From positions 1-60,845 of the forward strand of contig CAJOIB010000009.1 of assembly GCA_905234705.1 (NCBI GenBank): a stretch of 60,845 nucleotides of DNA, written 5' to 3'. The position numbers and the translations under genes were made by a program. The notes beneath the pieces were generated by a model. It saw only the letters and a list, made by a program, of their open reading frames with translations. It made no database searches and had not been told where the DNA came from. Below are positions 31,814 to 42,214 of this stretch, one piece after another. Source of the DNA: an uncultured Selenomonadaceae bacterium. Lineage in GTDB: Bacteria; Bacillota; Negativicutes; Selenomonadales; Selenomonadaceae. Positions within the stretch are counted from its first letter, which is position 1. Each line of letters starts with the position of its first letter.

Positions 31814-32716
31814 ATGGAAAATGAAAATCTTGACGAAATCGAAAAGCCGCGAATAATCATTGTAACGGGAATGAGCGGCAGCGGTAAAACTCAAGCGTGC
31901 CGTTGCCTCGAAGATTTAGGTTATTTTTGCGTGGATAATTTGCCGCCGGTTTTTATTCCCAAATTTGTTGAATTGTGCTCGCACGCTTCCAGCCACGTCA
32001 ATAAAGTTGTATTCGTCGTCGATACGCGCAGCAGAGAATTTTTCGACACGCTGATTCACATTCTCGAAGATATGGACAAAGCAAATCTTGACTACGAAAT
32101 GCTGTTTATGGACGCCAGCGACGACGCGATTATTCGCCGCTACAAAGAAACTCGCCGCCGTCATCCAATGGCAACTTCTTCACGAATTTCTGACGGCGTT
32201 GCAAAGGAGCGCGCGCGCCTTGAAGCTGTACGCGGCAAAGCTACTTATTTAATCGATACTTCGAGCCTTTCAAAAACTGAACTGCGCGATAAACTCAAGC
32301 GGCTTTTCGGCAAACACGAAGGCGTTGATATGAATATTTCTGTGCTGTCATTTGGTTTTAAATTTGGTATGCCAATGGACGCCGATATGGTTTTGGACGT
32401 GCGATTTTTGCCCAATCCGTTTTATATTGAAGAAATGCGTCACAAAAGCGGCAATGTTCCCGAAGTCGCCGCGTATATCGCCGATAAACCTATCACACAG
32501 GAATTTATTAAACGCCTCGACAATCTGATTGATTTTCTTGTGCCGCAATACGTCAAGGAAGGCAAAAGTCAGCTGGTTATTGCGGTTGGCTGTACCGGCG
32601 GAATGCACAGGAGCGTTTTCATTGCCAAACATATTTTTGATTTAATCGCCAGCAACGGCTACACGGTTAACCTTGAACACCGCGACCTTATGAAAAATGA
32701 CGTGTGGGAAGCTTGA
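31814..32716 (+). CDS. rapZ: RNase adapter protein RapZ (YvcJ)
   Basis: IIIVTGMSGSGKTQACRCLEDLGYFCVDNLPP; GCTGGMHRSVFIA. Confidence 0.95.
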   Translation: MENENLDEIEKPRIIIVTGMSGSGKTQACRCLEDLGYFCVDNLPPVFIPKFVELCSHASSHVNKVVFVVDTRSREFFDTLIHILEDMDKANLDYEMLFMDASDDAIIRRYKETRRRHPMATSSRISDGVAKERARLEAVRGKATYLIDTSSLSKTELRDKLKRLFGKHEGVDMNISVLSFGFKFGMPMDADMVLDVRFLPNPFYIEEMRHKSGNVPEVAAYIADKPITQEFIKRLDNLIDFLVPQYVKEGKSQLVIAVGCTGGMHRSVFIAKHIFDLIASNGYTVNLEHRDLMKNDVWEA

Positions 32717-32724
32717 GGCGCGAA

Positions 32725-34011
32725 ATGTTACACCTGTTGAAATGGCTTTACCCAGGAATGAAATTTAAGCGTTGGCTGTTACTTTTCGCAATCGGCGTTT
32801 TAATGGTAAGTTTCGGCGCGGCGTTGCTACTGAATTATGAAGTACTTGGTCGCGCAGAAGAAAAAATTTTCCAGTTCATCTATACGAATTTTGGCAATTA
32901 CAATTACGCGGTGAATGTGGCGATAGGGCTGGTGATTGTTGTTATCGGCTCAATCATTATGCTGTGGTCGACGCGCAAAGTTATTCGTTCGATTATCGCT
33001 GTTTTAATTCCGGACAGAACCGGCAGGATTGTGGATATGATTTACCAGGAGCGGAAATTGGGCAAAGGTCCGGTTGTTACGGTAATCGGCGGCGGGCATG
33101 GTTTATCGGTTTTATTGCGCGGATTAAAATTTTCGACGAGCAATATTTCAGCGGTTGTAACTGTTGCTGACGACGGCGGAAGTTCGGGGCGACTGCGCGA
33201 AGAATTTGGGATAATACCGCCAGGCGATTTGCGAAATTGTTTAGTGGCGTTGGCTGATACCGAGCCTTTAATGGAAAAATTATTTCAATATCGATTCAAA
33301 GGTTCAACGGCGCTTGCGGGACATAGTTTCGGCAATTTATTTATCGCGGCGATGAATGAAGTTACGGGCGATATGGAAACTGCGCTGAAAGAATCTTCCA
33401 AAGTTTTGGCGGTTAAAGGGCGCGTGATTCCGGCGAGCAAAGAATTTATTCGATTGGACGCGATTATGACGGACGGCACGGTTGTTGAAGGCGAATCGCA
33501 AATTCCGGAAGCTCATAAAAAAATCCGCCGCGTTCAATTATTCCCTAAAAAAGTTTCAGCAGTACCGGCGGCGCTTGAGGCGATTGAAAAAGCCGACGCG
33601 ATTGTTCTCGGTCCAGGCAGTTTGTATACCAGCATAATGCCGAATCTTTTGGTTGAAGGCGTTGCTAAGGCGCTGAAAAATTCCAAGGCGATTAAGATTT
33701 ACATTTGCAACGTTATGACGCAGCCTGGCGAAACTGATAATTATTCAGCATTCGATCACGTGAAGGCGATTCTCGACCACACCGGCAAGGGCGCGATTGA
33801 TTATGTTTTGGTAAATTCCGCGCCGATTCCGGAAAAATTTCTTGGCGAGGCTAAACCAGTTGAAGTTGACGAAGACAAAATTAATGCGTTGGGATGTGGA
33901 CTAATTAAGGCTGATTTGGTTAGCGAGACTGACGCCGGACGTCATGACCCCGATAAACTTTGCAAGGAAGTTATGAAAATTATTTACGAAATGAGCAATG
34001 TACACAAATAA
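32725..34011 (+). CDS. Gluconeogenesis factor YvcK family protein
   Basis: VVTVIGGGHGLSVLLRGLK...AVVTVADDGGSSGRLREEFG; membrane-spanning N-terminus. Confidence 0.92.
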   Translation: MLHLLKWLYPGMKFKRWLLLFAIGVLMVSFGAALLLNYEVLGRAEEKIFQFIYTNFGNYNYAVNVAIGLVIVVIGSIIMLWSTRKVIRSIIAVLIPDRTGRIVDMIYQERKLGKGPVVTVIGGGHGLSVLLRGLKFSTSNISAVVTVADDGGSSGRLREEFGIIPPGDLRNCLVALADTEPLMEKLFQYRFKGSTALAGHSFGNLFIAAMNEVTGDMETALKESSKVLAVKGRVIPASKEFIRLDAIMTDGTVVEGESQIPEAHKKIRRVQLFPKKVSAVPAALEAIEKADAIVLGPGSLYTSIMPNLLVEGVAKALKNSKAIKIYICNVMTQPGETDNYSAFDHVKAILDHTGKGAIDYVLVNSAPIPEKFLGEAKPVEVDEDKINALGCGLIKADLVSETDAGRHDPDKLCKEVMKIIYEMSNVHK

Positions 34012-34027
34012 AAAAATGGTCGGTGTC

Positions 34028-34060
34028 AAAAATTTCAACACTGACCACTAATTTTTTTGA
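34028..34060. terminator. Rho-independent terminator, probably bidirectional
   Basis: GGTCGGTGTCAAAAATTTCAACACTGACC with flanking A-run/T-run. Confidence 0.65.
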
Positions 34061-34072
34061 GCCGCCGCCGTA

Positions 34073-34432
34073 TTACTGGCGCTTACGTATAACTTCAGTT
34101 TCAATGTAATCGATACAGCCAGAAATTGGAAGAGCCGGTTTGCGAATACGAATTATAACTTCTTCGACGTTTTTAACTTTCTCAAGCAGACTGTCAGCAA
34201 TTTTAATTCCGAGCGCCGACATAACTTGGAAACGGTGATTTTCCATCAGTTCCTTAATAATTTCGTACACTCGCGCAGTATTAATGCCCTCTTCAAATTC
34301 GTTCAAATCAGTTGAATTTTCGTCCATTTTCAGTTCCGCGTCGAGGTAAAATTTTTGCCCCTGTTCACGTTCGTACTCATAATAGCCGTGATAACCGTAA
34401 AACATCATATTCGTTATACGAACTTTCACCAT
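34073..34432 (-). CDS. folB: Dihydroneopterin aldolase
   Basis: VRITNMMFYGYHGYYEYEREQGQKFYLDAEL; RIRKPALPISGCIDYIETEV. Confidence 0.88.
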   Translation of the reverse strand: MVKVRITNMMFYGYHGYYEYEREQGQKFYLDAELKMDENSTDLNEFEEGINTARVYEIIKELMENHRFQVMSALGIKIADSLLEKVKNVEEVIIRIRKPALPISGCIDYIETEVIRKRQ

Positions 34433-34505
34433 ACTGCCCTCAACCTCCTAAAAATTATTTAATCGATTGTATCACAGAATTTTAGAATATGGAAGAAGGA
34501 TTATT

Positions 34506-35132
34506 TTGGAAAGCACAACTTTTTTTTATTTTTTAACAGCGTCGATATTGCTGACTTTAGCGCCAGGACCGGACAATTTATACTTGCTGACGAAAAGTTT
34601 ATCGAGCGGCGCGAAAAGCGGAGTAATTTTATCGGCGGGCTTAGTGAGCGGAATAGTTTTCCATACATTTTTGGTAATGGTGGGCGTGGCGGCGATTATT
34701 CAAAATTCGTCGCTGGCGATGTTGTTGCTGAAAATTTTAGGCGCGGCGTATTTGCTGATTTTGGCGTTTAAATCTTTTCGCGCAGGACAGAGCGGCAAAA
34801 AAATTTCAATGAAAAAAGCCGACGCCGAATCGTCGTTTTGGGCGATTTACCGGCGCGGCGTTTTGATGAATGTACTCAACCCAAAAGTTTTGCTGTTCTT
34901 CCTGGCGTTTCTGCCGCAATTTGTGAATTTATCGGACGCCTCCGCCAGTCTGCAAATCGCGTTGCTGGGAGTAACTTTCGCCGTGCAAGGATTTATAATT
35001 TTTTCGGTGATAGCAATTTGCGCGGGTAAAGTTCGGAAATTAATTCTTCGACAAAAAAATCTCGGACAAATTTTAAATTTCGTCGAAGCCGCAGTATTAG
35101 CTATTATCGCCTTGACGCTGTTAATCTTTTAG
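34506..35132 (+). CDS. LysE family translocator
   Basis: LTLAPGPDNLYLLTKSLSSGAKSGVILSAGLVSG; multiple TM segments. Confidence 0.9.
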   Translation: MESTTFFYFLTASILLTLAPGPDNLYLLTKSLSSGAKSGVILSAGLVSGIVFHTFLVMVGVAAIIQNSSLAMLLLKILGAAYLLILAFKSFRAGQSGKKISMKKADAESSFWAIYRRGVLMNVLNPKVLLFFLAFLPQFVNLSDASASLQIALLGVTFAVQGFIIFSVIAICAGKVRKLILRQKNLGQILNFVEAAVLAIIALTLLIF

Positions 35133-35158
35133 AGTCATATTAGTATTTATGAATGCCT

Positions 35159-35473
35159 TTAAAGTTTGGCGACCATTTTGCCGTAAATATTATTTTTGCT
35201 AATCCAGCCGTTGACGTGCCCGTGATTGTTGCTGATTTGAAAGGTGTTGCCATTTTTCACGGCGGAAATTTTATGCAGATAATATTTTCCCGCGACTTTG
35301 CAAAAAACCACGTCATTTTTCTTCAAGACAGTTTCAGCGGTGACTGGCTCGACAACAGCGGGCTGACCGGATTTTAAAATCGGCGTCATTGATTGCCCAA
35401 AACCTATCAAGATAACCGTTTCACCCGCGCGAAGATGATCCGCCGAAATTTTATTTTCCTTGCCGGTAAACAT
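35159..35473 (-). CDS. S24/S26-type serine peptidase-like protein without TM or HTH domain
   Basis: GQSMTPILKSG, VVFCKVAGKYYLHKISAV (signal peptidase S26-like S/H arrangement). Confidence 0.65.
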   Translation of the reverse strand: MFTGKENKISADHLRAGETVILIGFGQSMTPILKSGQPAVVEPVTAETVLKKNDVVFCKVAGKYYLHKISAVKNGNTFQISNNHGHVNGWISKNNIYGKMVAKL

Positions 35474-35561
35474 TAGCCGCGCCCCCATTTCAAAAATCTG
35501 TAGCCAAAATTTTTTGCTATGGTATAATATCTTTGCAAAAATTTCAATGAGGAGCGTTAAT

Positions 35562-38486
35562 ATGGATTTGAAAATAAATGACGAACGCCACGGCTTTAAG
35601 CTGAAAAAAATTGCCGAAGTTGCCGAAATTTCCGCGAAAACTTATGAATTTGAACACATTAAAACCGGCGCGAAACTTTTGTACATTGACGCCGACGACG
35701 ATAACAAAGTTTTTTATATCGGATTTCGCACGCCGCCCAAAGACGATACCGGCGTTGCTCATATTGTCGAACACAGCACGCTTTGCGGCTCGCGGAAATA
35801 TCCGCTCAAAGAACCGTTTGTTGAACTTTTGAAAGGCTCAATGAATACTTTTCTGAACGCAATGACTTATCCCGATAAAACCGTTTACCCAATCGCCAGC
35901 CGCAATGATAAAGATTTTCGCAATTTGGAAGATGTTTACCTGGACGCGGTTTTTTATCCGGCGATGATTGACACGCCCGAAATTTTAATGCAGGAAGGCT
36001 GGCATTACGAAATTGAAAATGCTGACGCGCCCTTGACTTACAGCGGCGTAGTTTTTAACGAAATGAAAGGTGCGTTGTCCGCGCCGGAAGATATTCTTGG
36101 TAGAAAATCTATGCACGAAATTTTTCCGGATAATTGCTACGGCTTTGAAAGCGGCGGCGACCCAGAGGCTATTCCCGATTTGACGCAGGAAGATTTTATC
36201 GCTTTTCACAAAAAATTTTATCACCCGTCGAACAGTTACATTTACCTTTACGGCGACGTTGACATTGACGAACAGCTTGCTTACCTTGACGGCGAATATC
36301 TTTCCAAATTTGAGAAAATCGAAGTTGACAGCGCAATTTTGCCGCAGCCGCTTTTTAGTGAAATGAAACGCGTTGCCGATGTTTATCCGATTGGCGACGA
36401 AGAAACCGCTGACGAAAAAACTTTCCATTCGCTGAATTTTTTGGTAGGGAATATCCAAGACGCGCAAACTATGCTTGGGCTGAATATTTTAAACCACGCG
36501 CTTTTTGTGACGCCCGCCGCACCGCTCAGAAAAGCTATCATTGATTCAAAACTCGGCAAAGACGTTGACAGCGGCTTGGACTTGGACTTGCGCCAGCCCG
36601 TTTTTAATGTGACTTTGAGCGGCTCTGAAATTGACTGCGCCGATAAATTTTACGACCTGGTTATCTCCGAAATGAAAAAAATCGTCGCGCAGGGCATAGA
36701 TAAAACTTTACTGCAGGCGTCGATTAATGCGATGGAGTTTAAACTGCGCGAGGCGGATTTTGGATTGCTGCCGCGCGGTTTGATTTACGGGCTCAGCTGT
36801 TTGCACACGTGGCTTTATGACGGCGACCCGAATATTTGTCTGCGTTACGAAGATTATTTGCAGGCTGTCAAGGACGGTTTGAATAACGGCTACTTTGAAA
36901 ATTTGTTGCAGAAATATTTTATCGACAATCCGCATAAAGTTTTAATCACGCTGTCGCCGGATAAAAGTCTTGCCAAAGAGCGTGACGCCGCACAAGCCGC
37001 TAAACTCGCCGAAGTCAAATCCAAGATGACTGACGCCGAAATTGCCGCCGTGATTGAGACTACTAAAAATTTAAAAATTCGCCAGCAAAGCCCCGAATCT
37101 CCCGAAAATCTTGAAAAAATTCCGCTGATTAAAATTAGTGACATTCGCAAAGAGCCGGAAAATTTGCCGCTGATGTTCCGCGATATTGACGGCACGCGCA
37201 TTTTGTTTAGCAATGTCGACACGCACGGAATTATTTATCTCACGTTTTATTTTGACGCGCTGAAAGTTCCGCAGGATAAAGTTTTTTACGCGTTCCTGCT
37301 GAGTGACGTTATCGGCTGTATCGATACCCGCCAGCATTCCTATGAAGAACTGACGATTTTGGGCAATATGCATATCGGCGGTGTCGGCTCAAGTCTTAGC
37401 GCCGAATCTAAAAAAGATGAGCCTAATTCGTTTATTCCGCGGCTGAAAGTTCATGTTAAAGCCCTGGCGTCCAAAATTCCCGAAATGAGCGAAATTCTCA
37501 CCGAAATTTTCACTGAAACGATTTTCACAAATAAAAAACGCCTGCGCGAAATTATCGAAGAAGAACAAATCGGCATTGAACAGGGCATTCAAGGCAGCGC
37601 CAATACGATAGTTACTGCGCGAATCGGCTCGTATCTGTCGAACGCCGGAGCGTACAATGACAGCGCGATTTTGCCATTTAACGAATTTCTGAAGGACTTG
37701 CTGAAAAATTTTGACGCGAAATTTGAGGAACTCGTCGACGAATTGACGGACGTTTATAATCGGCTGTTGAATCGTAACGGATTAATTATCAGCGTCACGG
37801 CTACCGATGAAATTTACAAAGATTTTCGCCCGCACTTGAAAAAAATTATTAAAGCTTTGCCGGTTGAGGAATATCCGATTGCGGGGTATGATTATCCGCT
37901 GGTCGCGCAGAATGAAGGGCTTTATTCTCAAAGCCGCGTGCAATATGTTGGTAAGGGCGCTAATTTTATCAGCCTTGGCTACGATTACACGGGCGCGCTG
38001 GCGGTTTTGGAAACGATTTTGCGCTATGAATATTTTTGGACGAAAATTCGCGTGCAGGGCGGCGCTTACGGTGCATTTGTTGGTTTTGGTCGAAGTGGCA
38101 ATATGATTTTCAATTCTTACCGCGACCCGAATTTGAAACGCACGCTGGATATTTTTAATGGCACGGCTGATTTTCTGCGGAATTTCGACATTACCGACCG
38201 CGAAATGGATAAATACATTATCGGCACAATGAGCAAGGCTGACAAACCTTTGACGCCGGCTTTGAAAGGGCAGCTTGCCGCGGAATTTTGCTTGAAGGGA
38301 ATTACCTACGCTGACCGCCAAAAAGCCCGCACTGAGGCTTTAAACGCGCGACAAGGGGATATTCGCGCGCTGGCTGATTTGGTTGACGCCTGTATGCGCG
38401 AAAATAATTTGTGCGTTTTCGGCAATGAGGCTGTGATTAAAGACAACGCCGCCATTTTCCAGAGCATTAAACCGGCGATTAATTAA
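35562..38486 (+). CDS. M16C insulinase-family metallopeptidase (presequence protease-like)
   Basis: HIVEHSTLCGSRKYPLKEPFVELLKGSMNTFLNAMTYPDKTVYPIASRN (inverted zinc motif HxxEH). Confidence 0.93.
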   Translation: MDLKINDERHGFKLKKIAEVAEISAKTYEFEHIKTGAKLLYIDADDDNKVFYIGFRTPPKDDTGVAHIVEHSTLCGSRKYPLKEPFVELLKGSMNTFLNAMTYPDKTVYPIASRNDKDFRNLEDVYLDAVFYPAMIDTPEILMQEGWHYEIENADAPLTYSGVVFNEMKGALSAPEDILGRKSMHEIFPDNCYGFESGGDPEAIPDLTQEDFIAFHKKFYHPSNSYIYLYGDVDIDEQLAYLDGEYLSKFEKIEVDSAILPQPLFSEMKRVADVYPIGDEETADEKTFHSLNFLVGNIQDAQTMLGLNILNHALFVTPAAPLRKAIIDSKLGKDVDSGLDLDLRQPVFNVTLSGSEIDCADKFYDLVISEMKKIVAQGIDKTLLQASINAMEFKLREADFGLLPRGLIYGLSCLHTWLYDGDPNICLRYEDYLQAVKDGLNNGYFENLLQKYFIDNPHKVLITLSPDKSLAKERDAAQAAKLAEVKSKMTDAEIAAVIETTKNLKIRQQSPESPENLEKIPLIKISDIRKEPENLPLMFRDIDGTRILFSNVDTHGIIYLTFYFDALKVPQDKVFYAFLLSDVIGCIDTRQHSYEELTILGNMHIGGVGSSLSAESKKDEPNSFIPRLKVHVKALASKIPEMSEILTEIFTETIFTNKKRLREIIEEEQIGIEQGIQGSANTIVTARIGSYLSNAGAYNDSAILPFNEFLKDLLKNFDAKFEELVDELTDVYNRLLNRNGLIISVTATDEIYKDFRPHLKKIIKALPVEEYPIAGYDYPLVAQNEGLYSQSRVQYVGKGANFISLGYDYTGALAVLETILRYEYFWTKIRVQGGAYGAFVGFGRSGNMIFNSYRDPNLKRTLDIFNGTADFLRNFDITDREMDKYIIGTMSKADKPLTPALKGQLAAEFCLKGITYADRQKARTEALNARQGDIRALADLVDACMRENNLCVFGNEAVIKDNAAIFQSIKPAIN

Positions 38487-38495
38487 GGTGCGATT

Positions 38496-39410
38496 ATGCG
38501 TAAAAAAATTTTTATTGGCTTGTTAAGTTTGAGTTTGTTAAGCGGCGGGACGGTTGACGCGGCGCGGTATTTTATGCAGGGCGATTCTAAGGGCGTTAAG
38601 ACTCCGTACGGCGATAACGTGAAAATTGGAAAATACGTTCGGGCGGGCGACGCTAAACTTTATTATGAAGTTTACGGCAAGGGTGAACCGATTTTGATAT
38701 TGCACGGCGGCGGCGTTGGCAGTCCGTATGAAATGGGCAGGCTGATTGACGATTTGCGCAAAAATCACAAAGTTATCGTGATGTCGACGCGCGGGCACGG
38801 GCGCTCTGAAATTGGTGACGCGCCTTTGACATATGAGCAAAAAGCCAATGACGCCATCGCGGTTTTAAATGCGGTTGGTGAGCAGAAAGTTCAAATCGTT
38901 GGTTTCAGCGACGGCGCGTATACCGCTTATAAAATCGCGGCGATGTATCCTGCGCGAGTCGAGAGAATCACGGCGATTGGCGCTGGTACTTTGAAGGCGG
39001 GCTATTTCGGTGACAGTATGCGCATTGAAGATTTGGCGGCGATTGATGCTGATTTTGTTGAATATGAGAAAACGATTATGCCCGAGCCGGAGCGCTGGCA
39101 AGATTTTTGTAACAAATACATTCAATTTTGGCACAATATGAGCGTGGGCGGCGAAATTTTCCGCGCGATTAAATGTCCGGTTTTGTTAATTGTTGGTGAT
39201 GAAGATGATCATGCGCCGGTTATTACGGTTTTGGAGGCGCACCAATTTATTCCAAATTCGCGGCTGTGCGTCATTCCCAAGGCGTGGCATTCAGCTTTTC
39301 TCGACAATTACGAAATGACGGCACAAGCGATTTTACCATTTGTAAATTCAAAACTTGAAGATTTAAAGCCGAGCAAAAAAGTAGAGTACAATTCAAGACA
39401 GGAGAGTTAA
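38496..39410 (+). CDS. Alpha/beta hydrolase
   Basis: LILHGGGVGSPYEM, VIVMSTRGHGRSE, QIVGFSDGAYTAY, AWHSAF. Confidence 0.85.
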   Translation: MRKKIFIGLLSLSLLSGGTVDAARYFMQGDSKGVKTPYGDNVKIGKYVRAGDAKLYYEVYGKGEPILILHGGGVGSPYEMGRLIDDLRKNHKVIVMSTRGHGRSEIGDAPLTYEQKANDAIAVLNAVGEQKVQIVGFSDGAYTAYKIAAMYPARVERITAIGAGTLKAGYFGDSMRIEDLAAIDADFVEYEKTIMPEPERWQDFCNKYIQFWHNMSVGGEIFRAIKCPVLLIVGDEDDHAPVITVLEAHQFIPNSRLCVIPKAWHSAFLDNYEMTAQAILPFVNSKLEDLKPSKKVEYNSRQES

Positions 39411-39411
39411 C

Positions 39412-40305
39412 ATGAAGAAAACGATTTTTACGGGCGCGGGCGTTGCGATTATTACGCCGTTCGACGACAGCGGCAAGATTAATTTTGAGGAACTTGGAAA
39501 AATTATTGACAATCAAATTTCCGAAGGCACTGACGCGATTATCATTACCGGCACGACTGGCGAATCTGCAACTTTGGACGACGACGAACACAAGGCGGCG
39601 ATTAAATTTGCTGTTGAATCTGTGAATAAGCGCGTTCCTGTCATTGCTGGCACTGGCTCAAATGATACCGCCTATGCTATTCAACTTTCGCAGTACGCCG
39701 AAAAAGTTGGAGCGGACGCTTTGCTGCTGGTTACGCCCTATTACAACAAATGCACGCAAAACGGCTTGGTTGCTCATTATACGAAAATTGCCGATAACGT
39801 CAACATTCCTATGATTGTTTATAATGTTCCGAGTCGTACGGGCGTTGGCATTAAACCGGAAACTTACGCGCGCCTCGCTGAGCATAAAAATATTGTTGCG
39901 GCGAAGGAAGCTAACGGCGATTTGTCTTCGATTTTAAAAACGCGCAGACTTTGCGGCGATGAACTTACAATTTATTCCGGCAATGACGACCAAATTATTC
40001 CGATTTTGTCATTGGGCGGCAAGGGCGTTATTTCTGTTTTGTCGAATGTTGCGCCGAAGGATACGCATTTGATTTGCCAGCTGTACTTTGAAGGAAAAGT
40101 TGAAGCGGCGGCGAAATTGCAGATTGACTACAGCGATTTAATTGACGCGCTCTTTTGTGAAGTAAATCCGATACCAGTTAAAGCGGCGATGAAACTTTTG
40201 GGCTGGAACGTCGGGAACGTAAGAATGCCGTTGAGCGAAATTGAGCCGCAACATTTAGAGCAAGTCAAATCGGCTTTAATCAACCATAAATTATTGGAGG
40301 CTTGA
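39412..40305 (+). CDS. dapA: 4-hydroxy-tetrahydrodipicolinate synthase
   Basis: GAGVAIITPFDDSGKINFEEL; GTTGESATLDDDEH; YNVPSRTGVGI. Confidence 0.95.
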   Translation: MKKTIFTGAGVAIITPFDDSGKINFEELGKIIDNQISEGTDAIIITGTTGESATLDDDEHKAAIKFAVESVNKRVPVIAGTGSNDTAYAIQLSQYAEKVGADALLLVTPYYNKCTQNGLVAHYTKIADNVNIPMIVYNVPSRTGVGIKPETYARLAEHKNIVAAKEANGDLSSILKTRRLCGDELTIYSGNDDQIIPILSLGGKGVISVLSNVAPKDTHLICQLYFEGKVEAAAKLQIDYSDLIDALFCEVNPIPVKAAMKLLGWNVGNVRMPLSEIEPQHLEQVKSALINHKLLEA

Positions 40306-40307
40306 AA

Positions 40308-40991
40308 ATGAAAAAATATGTCGCCGAATGTATTGGAACTATGACGCTAGTGGTTTTAGGTTGTGGTACGGCTATGCTTGTTGGTTGTGACGCGGTTTTA
40401 GGCGGCGGGTATATTTTAACGGCGTTTGCATTTGGCTTATCGATTGTGGCGATGGCTTATTCGATTGGGAATATTTCCGGCTGTCATATCAATCCGGCGG
40501 TATCGTTGGGCGTTTTGCTCAGCGGGCGTATGAGCGGCAAAGATTTTGTTTATTATGTTATCGCGCAGTGCATAGGGGCGTTGATTGGCGCTGAACTTTT
40601 AGCGACGATTTTTGTAATGGGCAATGTGCCGGATATGACGGGCGGATTAGGCACAAATGGCTTGGCGGGCGTCAATGGCAGTTCGATGGCGGGCTTGCTG
40701 GTTGAGATTGTGCTGACATTTATTTTTGTGATAAATATTTTGGGCGTGACTTCGGATAAAGCAAAGCACGGCTCATTTGGCGGCTTAGTAATTGGTTTGA
40801 CGCTGGTTGGCGTTCATATTTTAGGAATTGGGTTAACGGGGACTTCAGTAAATCCGGCGCGCAGTTTTGGTCCTGCGGTTGTGGCGGCGGCTGGCGGCAA
40901 TGGTGCTCCGCTTGAATGTTTACCGGTATTTATTTTTGGTCCGCTGATTGGCGCTGCTTTGGCGGCGTTTATCTATAAGGCTCTCGAATAA
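40308..40991 (+). CDS. Aquaporin (MIP family)
   Basis: Two NPA motifs (CHINPAVSLG, TSVNPARSFGPA). Confidence 0.93.
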   Translation: MKKYVAECIGTMTLVVLGCGTAMLVGCDAVLGGGYILTAFAFGLSIVAMAYSIGNISGCHINPAVSLGVLLSGRMSGKDFVYYVIAQCIGALIGAELLATIFVMGNVPDMTGGLGTNGLAGVNGSSMAGLLVEIVLTFIFVINILGVTSDKAKHGSFGGLVIGLTLVGVHILGIGLTGTSVNPARSFGPAVVAAAGGNGAPLECLPVFIFGPLIGAALAAFIYKALE

Positions 40992-41009
40992 AATTTAGGA
41001 GGTTTTAAA

Positions 41010-42071
41010 ATGGACATTTCGCGCAGAGATTTATTGAAAATGGCGGGAATGGCGGCGATTGGTACTGCTGTTGGTGGCGGAATTAATGTTTCTGAGGCGG
41101 CGACTATTACCACGCGAAACATTCGGCTAACCAGGCAAGCTCCGGTAGTTGGCAGTAAATTGGTTGAAAATCCGGTTGGTTCGGCGGCGAAAGTTTATTT
41201 TATGCGCACGATTAGCACGGAAAATTTGATTCGTCTTTACAATTTGATTAACGGCGAAATTTACGGCAGAGTTGGAATTAAATTGCATACTGGCGAGCCG
41301 CACGGTCCGAATATTTTGCCGCGTGATATGGTTCAAGCGTTCCAAGCGCAAGTTCCCAATTCAAATATTGTGGAATGTAATACACTTTACGCAGGCGCTC
41401 GTTATACGACAGCCGGTCACCGCGAAACTTTGAGGACTAATGGCTGGACTTTCTGCCCTGTTGACATTATGGACGAAGACGGCGATTTTGTTTTGCCGGT
41501 TCGCAATGGCATTCATTTGCAGGAAGTTGCTATGGGGCAGAATATGGCTTATTATGATTCAATGATTGTTTTGACGCACTTTAAAGGTCACGCAATGGGC
41601 GGTTTTGGCGGTAGTTTGAAAAATATTGCTATTGGCTGTGCGAGCGGGCAAGTTGGTAAAAAGCAAGTTCATGGATATACCGGTGATGAAATGCCGCCTC
41701 CTGGTCCGGTGTGGTTCGACGGTACTATGCCGCTCAAAGAAGAATTTATGGAGCGCATGGCTGACAGTGGCAAGGCAACCTGTGACTTTTTCGGCAAACA
41801 TATTGTATTTCTTAATGTAATGCGCCGAATGAGCGTTGACTGTGATTGTGCGGGAACTTCCGCGGCTGAGCCGACCATTCCGGATATTGGAATTTGCGCG
41901 TCCACTGATATTCTTGCTATCGACCAGGCTTGTTGCGATTTGGTTTACAATTCTACCAGTAATCGTGATTTGGTTGAGCGCATGGAATCTCGCGCAGGAC
42001 TTCACCAGTTAACTGCTATGGCTAATCTCAAAATGGGTAACCCGCAATATGAACTCGTTGAAATAATTTAA
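41010..42071 (+). CDS. DUF362 domain-containing protein with N-terminal Tat-like signal
   Basis: MDISRRDLLKMAGMAAIGTAVGGG twin-arginine signal; GIKLHTGEPHGPNILP; LTHFKGHAMGGFGGSLKNIAIGCASG. Confidence 0.85.
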   Translation: MDISRRDLLKMAGMAAIGTAVGGGINVSEAATITTRNIRLTRQAPVVGSKLVENPVGSAAKVYFMRTISTENLIRLYNLINGEIYGRVGIKLHTGEPHGPNILPRDMVQAFQAQVPNSNIVECNTLYAGARYTTAGHRETLRTNGWTFCPVDIMDEDGDFVLPVRNGIHLQEVAMGQNMAYYDSMIVLTHFKGHAMGGFGGSLKNIAIGCASGQVGKKQVHGYTGDEMPPPGPVWFDGTMPLKEEFMERMADSGKATCDFFGKHIVFLNVMRRMSVDCDCAGTSAAEPTIPDIGICASTDILAIDQACCDLVYNSTSNRDLVERMESRAGLHQLTAMANLKMGNPQYELVEII

Positions 42072-42170
42072 AATAATATCAACTTTCTTTCTCATTGCAG
42101 AAAGAAAGTTGCAAAGAAAGGCTAGCGGCGCGGATTGTCATCATCACGTGACAAGCGCGCCGCAGTGCCG

Positions 42171-42190
42171 CCCATCCTTGGGCGGCTTTT
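42171..42190. repeat. Intergenic hairpin repeat GCCGCCCATCCTTGGGCGGC (copy 2)
   Basis: Reverse complement of the element at ~24770, followed by TTTTG. Confidence 0.7.
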
Positions 42191-42214
42191 GTTTTGGGGA
42201 TATTTTGTCGCAAA

